Shown here: positions 1 to 5,345 of the stretch, piece by piece
How positions within the stretch are numbered: position 1 is the stretch's first letter
How the letters are laid out: every line of letters starts with the position of its first letter
Source: Phycisphaerae bacterium SM23_33
Lineage (GTDB): Bacteria; Planctomycetota; Phycisphaerae; SM23-33
Reading direction: 5' to 3'
Length of the DNA: 6,833 nucleotides
Assembly (NCBI GenBank): GCA_001303665.1
Contig: LJUF01000309.1
Span: forward strand, 1-6,833
Position numbers and translations under genes: made by a program
Notes under the pieces: generated by a model
What the model was told of the DNA's origin: nothing
The model's database searches: none
The model's input: the letters and a program-made list of their open reading frames with translations, nothing else

Positions 1-455
1 AGTTCGGCGACCTGGTCAGCGAGGGGAACATGGCGCTGCTGCGGGCGATTGACAAGTTCGACGTCTGCAGGGGTTTCAAGTTTTCCACCTACGCCTGCCG
101 GGCCATTCTGAAGGCCTTCCACCGGCTGGCGACCAAGATCGGGACGTACCGCGAGCGCTTCCCGACGGAATACGACCCGGAGATGGAGGGCAGCGACGAG
201 GTCGAGCGCCGGCACGTGGATCAGCGTGACCTGGCCGTGGAGGATGTGCAGCGAGTGCTGATCCGTAATGTCGCCGGGCTCTCGGACGTGGAACGGGCCA
301 TCATCGGTGCCCGCTTCGCCGTCGACGGGTACCATCAAGCCAAGACCCTCGAGCAGGTGGGCAGGATGGTGGGCCTGTCCAAGGAGCGGGTCCGCCAGGT
401 CCAGAACGAGGCCCTGGCCAAGCTCCGGGCGGCGCTGGCAGAAGTGGCAGCGTGA
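1..455 (+). CDS. Sigma-70 family RNA polymerase sigma factor, 5' end outside window
   Basis: This gene directs RNA polymerase to promoters. The reading frame is open from base 3, with no start in view that makes sense: the sequence before the ATG at 30 already reads FGDLVSEGN, a normal part of sigma region 2, so the gene begins left of the window. About 150 residues are visible. Region 2 covers roughly the first 43 ('DLVSEGNMALLRAIDKFD', then 'FKFSTYACRAILKAF'). A charged linker of about 45 residues follows, and then a region 4 helix-turn-helix ('LSDVERAIIGARF', 'TLEQVGRMVGLSKERVRQV') up to the TGA at 453-455. The linker is too short for a full region 3. Region 2.4 lacks the tryptophan-rich 'TWWIRQAI' of housekeeping sigma factors, so this is an alternative sigma. 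It resembles factors I remember from Planctomycetota, but that is memory, not a search. Its regulon cannot be read here. Confidence 0.9.
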   Translation, partial: FGDLVSEGNMALLRAIDKFDVCRGFKFSTYACRAILKAFHRLATKIGTYRERFPTEYDPEMEGSDEVERRHVDQRDLAVEDVQRVLIRNVAGLSDVERAIIGARFAVDGYHQAKTLEQVGRMVGLSKERVRQVQNEALAKLRAALAEVAA

Positions 456-459
456 GCTG

Positions 460-480
460 AGGCGGCGGACGTTCCCGCCT
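460..480 (+). repeat. GC-rich hairpin just after the sigma factor stop
   Basis: AGGCGG (460-465) is complementary to CCGCCT (475-480). A second register pairs GGCGG (464-468) with CCGCC (475-479) across a six-base loop. It starts 5 bases after the stop codon and has no T run, so it is not a classical intrinsic terminator. It may protect or pause the 3' end of the sigma mRNA, or simply reflect the high GC content. Confidence 0.3.
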
Positions 481-518
481 GGCCAGCCGCGTCATTCTGG
501 GCGGCACTCTTCCTGGGG

Positions 519-549
519 CCGGAACCCTAAGGACGGGTGGGTATTCCGG
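519..549. repeat. Inverted repeat overlapping the expected -35 zone of the operon promoter
   Basis: CCGGAA (519-524) and TTCCGG (544-549) are perfect inverted copies. Inside them CCC (525-527) can pair with GGG (539-541), with two bases bulged. The right arm lies where a -35 element would sit for the -10 candidate at 565-570, so it could be an operator. It could instead be a terminator-like hairpin for the sigma gene, although no T run follows. Confidence 0.3.
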
Positions 550-561
550 GGCCGTCACATC

Positions 562-570
562 TGCTATATT
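562..570 (+). promoter_or_regulatory. Candidate extended -10 promoter for the phosphoesterase-cysDN operon
   Basis: TG-C-TATATT (TG at 562-563, hexamer 565-570) matches an extended -10 element with one mismatch to TATAAT. The base calls around 542-547 do not give a good -35 hexamer, which extended -10 promoters can tolerate. It is one of the few AT-rich spots in a gene-free stretch and lies about 150 bases before the first operon gene. Transcription would start near 577. This is a motif match only. Confidence 0.4.
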
Positions 571-576
571 AAGGGA

Positions 577-592
577 CGCCGTTTGGACGGCG
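577..592 (+). repeat. Perfect 6-bp hairpin at the predicted start of the leader RNA
   Basis: CGCCGT (577-582) and ACGGCG (587-592) are exact inverted copies around the loop TTGG. The hairpin begins about 7 bases after the candidate -10 box, so it would form the 5' end of the transcript if that promoter is real. 5' end hairpins often protect mRNAs from decay; that role is an inference. Confidence 0.4.
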
Positions 593-605
593 GGGCGGGA
601 GGCGT

Positions 606-661
606 GTACTTTCGCCAGGTGCCGCCGCGAGAAAAGGTACTTGCCGCACCCGGCTTTTTTT
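606..661 (+). promoter_or_regulatory. Structured leader with terminator-like hairpin and T run (possible attenuator)
   Basis: A stem can form between GTACTTTC (606-613) and GAAA plus GTAC (631-634, 637-640, two bases bulged). Next to it GCCG (643-646) pairs with CGGC (651-654) around the loop CACC, followed directly by seven T (655-661), which has the form of a weak intrinsic terminator. GGTG (618-621), in the loop of the first stem, is exactly complementary to the terminator loop CACC (647-650). A longer pairing, CC-GGTGC (615-622) with GCACC-GG (646-653), would disrupt the terminator stem. This gives two exclusive folds, as in attenuators and some riboswitches. I do not recognise a known riboswitch class. 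The terminator stem is only 4 bp, so the hairpin could be incidental. Confidence 0.35.
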
Positions 662-688
662 GCACTGGGCCTGGGGCCCTTGAGTGCA
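661..688 (+). repeat. Hairpin ahead of the first operon gene
   Basis: TGCACT (661-666) pairs with AGTGCA (683-688), and GGGCC (667-671) pairs with GGCCC (675-679). The loop is TGG, and three unpaired bases (680-682) sit on the right side. That is 11 bp in total, the strongest fold in the gene-free stretch. It starts at the end of the T run and covers the upstream GTG codon at 684, so it would hide that codon if used as a start. It ends 31 bases before the preferred ATG at 720. Confidence 0.45.
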
Positions 689-719
689 GGTGGGCACAAA
701 TGTCACGGTCGGACCGCAC

Positions 720-2111
720 ATGACCGCAGACAACCGCAGGCTGGTGGTCCTGAGCCTGGATGGGGTCCCTCATGGCCTGCTGCTCCGGCTGATGGAGCAG
801 GGCCGGATGCCCACGCTGGCGCGCCTGTGCGAGGAGCATGGCCGGCCGCGGACGATGCGATCCGTCCTGCCAACCGTCTCCTGCGTGGCCTGGACGTGCT
901 ATGCCACCGGGCGAAATCCCGGCAAGCACGGCATCTTCGGCTTTGTGGACCGCCGGACCGGGACGTACGAGCTGGGCTTTCCCAATGCAGCCAACGTGCG
1001 CGGGCCCAACCTCTGGGAGATCCTGTCCGGACACGGCAAGAAGGTGTTCGGCATGAACGTTCCGGGCACGTACCCCCCCCGGCCGGTCAATGGCATCCTC
1101 ATCGGCGGTTTTCTGGCCCCGTCACTGTCGAAGGTCGCGTATCCGGCCGAGGTGGGCGGCTACCTGGAAGGCATCGGCTACCGGATCGATTCGGATGCCG
1201 CCCTTGCCCGCCAGTCCAAGGAAAAAATGCTGGAGGACCTGGACGTGACCCTCAGCCGCCGGGCCGAGGCGATCCTGCATTTCCTCCAGCAGGACCGGTG
1301 GGACTTCTTTCACGCCCACATCATGGGGACGGACCGGATCAACCACTTCCTGCTGCGGCAGGTGGCGGAGGGCCATCCGCGGCTGGCCCCCGCATTCTAC
1401 GATTACTACGGCAGGGTCGACGCCGTAGCAGCCCGGCTGCTGGAGGAGATCGGCTCCGACAGGCCGCTGATGATCATCTCGGATCACGGTTTCTGCCCGA
1501 TTCGGTACGAGGTGCAGTTGTCCCGCTACCTGGTGGAGGCAGGCTGGACCGTCCCCACGGAGCGGGTGACCGGCCCGCTGTCGATTGACCCGGCGCGGTC
1601 CAAGGCCTTCTGCCTGATCCCGGGTCGGATTTACGTGAACGTTCGGGGGCGGGAAGCCGCTGGCTGCGTAGCACCGCAGGAGTATCAGCACGTTCGCCAG
1701 GAGATCGCCGATGACCTTTTGGCTCTGCGCGACCCGCAAGGCCGGCCGGTGATCCGGGCCGTGCTGAAGCGCGAACAGGTGTACTGGCCCAGCGGCAGCC
1801 AAGGCCCGGACGCGTCGGCGGCCTTGGCGCTGGGCCTGCCGCCGTTCGGCATGGGGCCGGACCTGCTGGCCATCCCTCACGATGGCTACGACCTGAAGAT
1901 GGGGCTGGCGGCCCCGGAGCTTTTCCTCAACACGCAACTGGAAGGAATGCACACGTATTCTGACGCGTTTTTCCTCGGCCGGGGCGTCGAGCCGCCGGAG
2001 GGCGACCTGGAAATTCGGCAACTGGCCGGCGCGATATTGCAGAAACTGTCCGTGCCGGTCCCGCAGGAGCTGGACCTGGCCGCCGTGGCGCCGCCGGTCG
2101 CAGCCGCCTAG
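720..2111 (+). CDS. AlkP-superfamily phosphodiesterase/phosphohydrolase-like protein (first copy)
   Basis: This is a predicted metal-dependent enzyme of the alkaline phosphatase superfamily (type I phosphodiesterase/nucleotide pyrophosphatase type, similar to COG3379). From the ATG at 720 it has 463 residues. Visible active-site pieces, in order, are LSLDG with metal ligand D14; PTVSCVAWT, with Ser54 where the nucleophile lies; GTDRINH with D205 and H209; ISDHGF with D255 and H256; and GMHTYSDAFF with H411. All expected metal ligands are present. No signal peptide or membrane segment is seen, so it should be cytoplasmic. In-frame GTG codons at 684 and 690 are alternative starts. I prefer 720 because family similarity begins just after it and 684 lies in a hairpin, but no start has a good Shine-Dalgarno site. 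It is the first gene of the operon, 21 bases before cysD. The substrate is unknown: a nucleotide, pyrophosphate, phosphodiester or even a sulfate ester is possible. Confidence 0.88.
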   Translation: MTADNRRLVVLSLDGVPHGLLLRLMEQGRMPTLARLCEEHGRPRTMRSVLPTVSCVAWTCYATGRNPGKHGIFGFVDRRTGTYELGFPNAANVRGPNLWEILSGHGKKVFGMNVPGTYPPRPVNGILIGGFLAPSLSKVAYPAEVGGYLEGIGYRIDSDAALARQSKEKMLEDLDVTLSRRAEAILHFLQQDRWDFFHAHIMGTDRINHFLLRQVAEGHPRLAPAFYDYYGRVDAVAARLLEEIGSDRPLMIISDHGFCPIRYEVQLSRYLVEAGWTVPTERVTGPLSIDPARSKAFCLIPGRIYVNVRGREAAGCVAPQEYQHVRQEIADDLLALRDPQGRPVIRAVLKREQVYWPSGSQGPDASAALALGLPPFGMGPDLLAIPHDGYDLKMGLAAPELFLNTQLEGMHTYSDAFFLGRGVEPPEGDLEIRQLAGAILQKLSVPVPQELDLAAVAPPVAAA

Positions 2112-2132
2112 TGCCGGGAGATACGGATCAAC

Positions 2133-2933
2133 GTGGACAAACTCGACGAGCTTGAGAACCAGAGCATCTACCTCATTCGGGAAGCCTACTACCATTTCCG
2201 CAAGCTGGCGGCGATGTGGTCGATAGGCAAGGACTCCACCACCCTGCTGTGGCTGTGCCGAAAGGCGTTCTTCGGGCGCGTGCCCTTTCCCGTGCTGCAC
2301 ATCGACACGAGCTTCAAGTTCGAGCAGATATACCGGTTCCGCGACGAGTACGCGCGAAAGTGGAAGCTGAAGCTGCTCGTGGCCCGGAACGAGCAGGCCC
2401 TGGCCCGGGGCGTCAATTCCGAGAACAACAAGCTCCAGTGCTGCACCGAGCTGAAGACCAACGCCCTGAAGCAGGCCATCGCCAGGCATGGTTTTGACGG
2501 TCTGCTTCTGGGCATTCGCCGGGACGAGCACGGCATCCGGGCGAAGGAGCGGTACTTCTCCCCGCGCGACGGGCAGTTCAAGTGGAATTATCAGGATCAG
2601 CCGCCGGAGCTGTGGGACCAGTACAAATCGCGAACGGCCGGCGACACCCACATCCGCATCCACCCCCTGCTGCACTGGACCGAGAAAGACGTCTGGCGGT
2701 ACGTCAAGCGGGAGGATATCCCGTTCGTGGAGCTATATCGGGCCCGCGACGGGAGGCGTTACCGCAGCATCGGCTGCCAGACCTGCTGCAGCCCCGTGCC
2801 GTCGCAGGCGGCGACCGTGGACGACATCATTGCCGAGCTGGAAACATCCACCGCCGGCGAGCGCGAAGGCCGGGCACAGGACAAGGAAGACGCCTACACC
2901 ATGCAGAAGCTGCGGGCCCTGGGTTACATGTGA
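2133..2933 (+). CDS. cysD: Sulfate adenylyltransferase subunit 2 (CysD-like), with APS reductase-type cysteines
   Basis: CysD is the catalytic subunit of ATP sulfurylase, making APS and pyrophosphate from ATP and sulfate together with the GTPase CysN. The protein has 266 residues (E. coli CysD about 302). The PP-loop SIGKDS is at 30-35. CysD-type stretches include 'FPVLHIDTSFKFEQIYRFRD' (52-71), 'RRDEHGIRAKER' (129-140), 'QPPELWDQYK' (156-165) and 'HWTEKDVWRYV' (181-191), plus the tail 'GRAQDKEDAYTMQKL'. Unlike E. coli CysD it carries C103-C104 ('LQCCTELKTNALK') and C215/C218/C219 ('SIGCQTCCSPVPS'), the spacing of the iron-sulfur site of APS reductases. It lacks the C-terminal ECG(L/I)H of the reductases, so I keep the CysD call. 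I remember related CysD proteins with GCxPC in other bacteria. The start is the GTG at 2133, with GGGAG at 2116-2120, a rather long 12-base spacing. Confidence 0.9.
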   Translation: MDKLDELENQSIYLIREAYYHFRKLAAMWSIGKDSTTLLWLCRKAFFGRVPFPVLHIDTSFKFEQIYRFRDEYARKWKLKLLVARNEQALARGVNSENNKLQCCTELKTNALKQAIARHGFDGLLLGIRRDEHGIRAKERYFSPRDGQFKWNYQDQPPELWDQYKSRTAGDTHIRIHPLLHWTEKDVWRYVKREDIPFVELYRARDGRRYRSIGCQTCCSPVPSQAATVDDIIAELETSTAGEREGRAQDKEDAYTMQKLRALGYM

Positions 2934-2936
2934 TCG

Positions 2937-2953
2937 GCCGCCACCGCGGCGGC
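2937..2953 (+). repeat. Short GC hairpin between cysD and cysN
   Basis: GCCGCC (2937-2942) pairs with GGCGGC (2948-2953) across five bases. The right arm ends directly before the cysN ribosome binding site GGGAG (2954-2958), so folding could tune cysN translation or reflect high GC. No T run follows, so it should not end transcription. Confidence 0.3.
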
Positions 2954-2963
2954 GGGAGAAACG

Positions 2964-4067
2964 ATGCCCCGGGAATATCTGAAGTTCGTCGTGGTGGGCA
3001 GCGTGGACCACGGCAAGAGCACCCTGATCGGCCGGTTTCTCTATGATACCGGCTCGCTGGGCGAGGCCCAGTTGCAGGTCATCCGCGAAGTCTGCCGCGG
3101 CCAGGGCCAAGAGGTGGAGTTCGCTTTCGTTCTGGACCACCTGGCCGAGGAGCGTTCGAAGAGGATTACCATCGACACGGCCCAGACCTTCTTCAGCAGT
3201 GGCACCCGCGATTACGTGATCATCGACGCCCCCGGCCACAAGGAGTTCGTCAAGAACATGATTACCGGCGCCTCGCAGGCCTCCGCGGCGATGCTGCTGC
3301 TGGACGTGCATGAGGGGCTGCGCGAGCAGACCCGCCGGCACGCGTACATGGTGAGCCTGCTGGGCATCAAGCAGCTCATCGTGGTCCTGAACAAGATGGA
3401 CCGGGTGGGCTACGCCCGGGGCGTCTTTGAGGACATGTCCAGACAGATCGGCTCCCTGCTGGAGGAGGTGAGGATGGGGCCTCTGGCGATCATTCCGGCC
3501 TCGGCATTGACCGGCGACAATATCGTCCGCCGTTCGCAGCAGATGCCGTGGTACGCAGGCCCGACGGTCGTCGAGGCCCTGGACCTGCTGCAACCCCGGA
3601 TTACGGACGAAAGCCTGCCGCTGCGGCTTCCGGTGCAGGACGTCTACGAGATCGAAGGCCAGCAGCTCGCCGTCGGCCGGCTGGCCTCCGGCAGCGTCAG
3701 CACCGGCCAGAAGGTGAGAATCTGCCCGACCGGTGAGTGCGCCGAGGTTGACACCCTCAGGAAGTTCGAGGGGCCGATTGCCGCGGCCGCGGCCGGCTGT
3801 CCAGCTCGCTTGCGGCCAGCGTCTTCTGGATGGCCGAGGCGCCCCTCAAACGCGGCGAACGGGTCGCCCTGCGCCTGGCCACCCAGGAGATCCCCTGCAC
3901 CGTCGAGAAGATTGCCGACCGGATGGACTCGGGCAGCCTGGAAGTGCTGCAAGCCGACGCCGCCGAGCTGGCCAACACCGAGGTGGCGGAGGTCACGCTG
4001 GCCGCGGAACGGCCAATCCATTACGATCGCTTCTCCCGAATCGCCGAAATGGGACGCCTGGTCCTGA
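2964..4067 (+). CDS. cysN: Sulfate adenylyltransferase subunit 1 (CysN) GTPase, reading frame lost near 3797
   Basis: CysN is the EF-Tu-like GTPase that drives APS formation by CysD. The start ATG has a clear GGGAG site 5 bases upstream. G1 is GSVDHGKS (12-19), G2 RITID (67-71), G3 DAPGH (88-92), G4 NKMD (143-146) and G5 SAL (180-182). The CysN hallmark 'MPWYAGPTVVEAL' follows, and then barrel domain II up to 'RKFEGPIAAAAAG' (266-278, ending at 3797). After this the frame gives a proline/arginine/tryptophan-rich tail unlike any CysN, ending at 4067. The real C-terminal part continues in another frame (3798-4108). Compared with E. coli CysN, about 25 residues of domain II are also missing, so bases were lost (3n+1, about 76), not just one. 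The read-out protein (367 residues) would lack domain III. There is no fused APS kinase. Either the gene is decayed, or this is a sequencing or assembly error. Confidence 0.85.
   Translation: MPREYLKFVVVGSVDHGKSTLIGRFLYDTGSLGEAQLQVIREVCRGQGQEVEFAFVLDHLAEERSKRITIDTAQTFFSSGTRDYVIIDAPGHKEFVKNMITGASQASAAMLLLDVHEGLREQTRRHAYMVSLLGIKQLIVVLNKMDRVGYARGVFEDMSRQIGSLLEEVRMGPLAIIPASALTGDNIVRRSQQMPWYAGPTVVEALDLLQPRITDESLPLRLPVQDVYEIEGQQLAVGRLASGSVSTGQKVRICPTGECAEVDTLRKFEGPIAAAAAGCPARLRPASSGWPRRPSNAANGSPCAWPPRRSPAPSRRLPTGWTRAAWKCCKPTPPSWPTPRWRRSRWPRNGQSITIASPESPKWDAWS
3780..3793. repeat. 14-base perfect palindrome at the cysN break
   Basis: GCCGCGGCCGCGGC reads the same on both strands. It lies 4 bases before the last codon that still fits CysN in the first frame, and about 7 bases before family similarity resumes in the other frame. 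GC palindromes favour slippage deletions during replication and also cause polymerase and assembly errors, so its place at the break is telling. Confidence 0.8.
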
Positions 4068-4108
4068 TGCGGGGTGCCGACATCGTGGCCGGGGGCATGG
4101 TGCCTTAG
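3798..4108 (+). pseudogene. cysN: C-terminal fragment of cysN in a shifted frame
   Basis: From about 3800 the frame two bases on from that of the cysN start (equivalent to -1) encodes a good CysN end: 'SSSLAASVFWMAEAPLKRGE', then 'LATQEIPCTVEKIADRMDSGS', 'AAERPIHYDRFSRIAEMGR' and 'ADIVAGGMVP' with the stop at 4106-4108. This matches the E. coli stretch around VVWMAEQPL through VGAGMV, which is domain III of the EF-Tu fold. An ATG at 3830 lies inside the conserved FWMAE motif and has no Shine-Dalgarno site, so I do not think it is a true gene start. With the N-terminal piece it would make about 381 residues, shorter than E. coli CysN (475), partly because of the missing block and partly because the ends are short. 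Confidence 0.82.
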
Positions 4109-4162
4109 CGCGGCTGGTGAATCTCGTGGCCGCAGGGCCCGGTCTTTTATGGAGCGTGAGCG

Positions 4163-5242
4163 ATGCAAGGAAGCCGGAGCAAGCTCCTGGTCATGGGCTT
4201 CGACGGGCTTGACTACGAACTGTTCAAACAGCGCGGCCCTGCCGGGTTGGAGGTCCTGCCGCTGTACAGCCCGGTTCCGGTGACTGGGCCGGCTTGGACC
4301 AGCATCTATACCGGAGACAGCACCACCACGCACGGCGTCCGCAACGTGTACGGGCTGGAGACCCGCCGGCGGTACGCACGGAACGAGCTGCTGCACTGGG
4401 TGGGCTGGTACGGCCACCAGCTCTTCCGCCTCTTGCGGTTCAAGCCGCTGCACCGCCGCTACGTGACCCGCGCCAGGACCCAATCCAAATACATATGGGA
4501 CACGCTCAGCGCCGCCGGCGTTCGCGTGAAGGTGGTCGCCATGCCCATTACCTGTCCCGTGCGGAAGGTGAATGGAATCCACGTGGGAGGTTTCCCTGTC
4601 GTCACCCGAAAGGCGTGGTGCTATCCCGCGGAGCTTTCGGAGAAGGTGCCGGCAGACTACCCGAAGTGGTGCGACATCATCCACTGCTTCCAGGACCCGG
4701 AGCTTCATTCCCACCGGCACTGGAAGAGGCGGCTTAAGGCCATGGGCTTGGAGGGGCCGAAGAAGACCCTCGCGGAAAACACCGAAAAGCTGGCCGCCTT
4801 TTTCCTGTCGCTGCCCGGCGCCGACCTGGAGATGATCCAGTTCTCCTTCATTGACCGGCTGGGGCATGTCTTTGGGATGGGAGGGGCTCCGGAGGAGTTC
4901 TGTTACGACATGGTCTTGAGACTGATCCGAAACGTGGGCGACGCCGTCCGGCCGGAGGCGATGATGGTCATTTCCGACCATGGTTTCCAGGGCGACGCTC
5001 ACACGGATTACGGGGCCTTGGGGTTGGGCGGGACGATTCGCGACCTGATTCACCTGCCCGCCGGGTACACGCCCACCGTCCTGGACGTCGCCCCGACCAT
5101 CGGCGGGCTCTTCGGTGTGCCGCACTTGTGCGAGGGCAACGACCTGACGGGCGTGGGGCCGTACGTCACCCGCCCGCGCGAAGAGGACGAACGCGAAAAG
5201 GCCGACATCATGGGACGCCTGCGCGAGCTTGGCTACCTGTGA
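4163..5242 (+). CDS. AlkP-superfamily phosphoesterase-like protein (second, smaller copy)
   Basis: This is a second predicted metal-dependent phosphoesterase of the alkaline phosphatase superfamily, 359 residues. Visible motifs are MGFDGLD with ligand D14; VPVTGPAWTS with Thr41 at the nucleophile place; FIDRLGHVFG with D231 and H235; ISDHGF with D272 and H273; and DAHTDYG with H280. The end 'TVLDVAPTIGGLFGVPH' (305-321) and 'GRLRELGYL' are usual for this superfamily. Between the SDHGF motif and the last histidine only 6 residues lie, against about 150 in the first copy, so the cap-like insertion is absent. A basic, aromatic stretch at 68-103 (including 'HWVGWYGHQLFRLLRF') may be amphipathic. 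No signal peptide is seen, so it should be cytoplasmic. GGAG (4151-4154) sits 8 bases before the ATG. It follows cysN by 54 bases and is probably co-transcribed. The substrate is unknown. Confidence 0.85.
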   Translation: MQGSRSKLLVMGFDGLDYELFKQRGPAGLEVLPLYSPVPVTGPAWTSIYTGDSTTTHGVRNVYGLETRRRYARNELLHWVGWYGHQLFRLLRFKPLHRRYVTRARTQSKYIWDTLSAAGVRVKVVAMPITCPVRKVNGIHVGGFPVVTRKAWCYPAELSEKVPADYPKWCDIIHCFQDPELHSHRHWKRRLKAMGLEGPKKTLAENTEKLAAFFLSLPGADLEMIQFSFIDRLGHVFGMGGAPEEFCYDMVLRLIRNVGDAVRPEAMMVISDHGFQGDAHTDYGALGLGGTIRDLIHLPAGYTPTVLDVAPTIGGLFGVPHLCEGNDLTGVGPYVTRPREEDEREKADIMGRLRELGYL

Positions 5243-5299
5243 GTTTCGCCGCCCGCGCCATCGGCGGGGTGCCGCGGGGGGTGAACGGTTGCCTTCCTT

Positions 5300-5336
5300 G
5301 AATCCGGTATTCTCACCCGACGGGATTCGGTAGAAT
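5300..5336 (+). repeat. Overlapping inverted repeats just before the histidine kinase start
   Basis: GAATCC (5300-5305) is complementary to GGATTC (5323-5328). ATTCT-ACC (5309-5313, 5315-5317) is complementary to GGT-AGAAT (5329-5336) with one base bulged. The two pairings cross, so they are alternatives or a pseudoknot. The hexamer TAGAAT (5331-5336) resembles a -10 box and would put a transcription start only a few bases before the ATG at 5346, but no fitting -35 is found. The rest of the gap 5243-5299 shows only GC-rich sequence with no T run, so I see no intrinsic terminator for the operon. Confidence 0.25.
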
Positions 5337-5345
5337 GGCCGCGCC

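Noticed and set aside
643..661. Intrinsic terminator of the sigma factor gene
   Set aside because: It lies nearly 190 bases after the sigma stop and downstream of the promoter candidate, so a role in the operon leader fits better; the stem is also short.
684..719. Upstream GTG starts of the first phosphoesterase
   Set aside because: The extra residues (VQVGTNVTVGPH) look unlike the family, the GTG at 684 is inside a stable hairpin, and neither GTG has a good ribosome binding site. They cannot be fully excluded.
1122..2675. Open frame of 517 codons on the - strand
   Set aside because: It lies opposite the first phosphoesterase and cysD, both of which have clear family motifs. Its translation shows no domain pattern, and long antisense frames are common in GC-rich coding DNA.
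2133..2933. APS or PAPS reductase (CysH) instead of CysD
   Set aside because: The cluster-type cysteines suggest it, but the C-terminal ECG(L/I)H motif is absent, long stretches match CysD, and cysN follows directly.
3775..3800. Programmed -1 ribosomal frameshift joining the two cysN frames
   Set aside because: No slippery heptamer of the X XXY YYZ type is present, CysN is not known to use frameshifting, and about 25 conserved residues are missing as well, so a deletion or sequence error explains it better.
2900..5242. Similar C-terminal tails of CysD (KLRALGYM) and the second phosphoesterase (RLRELGYL) as a shared docking signal
   Set aside because: Such endings are usual in each family separately, so the likeness is probably chance.
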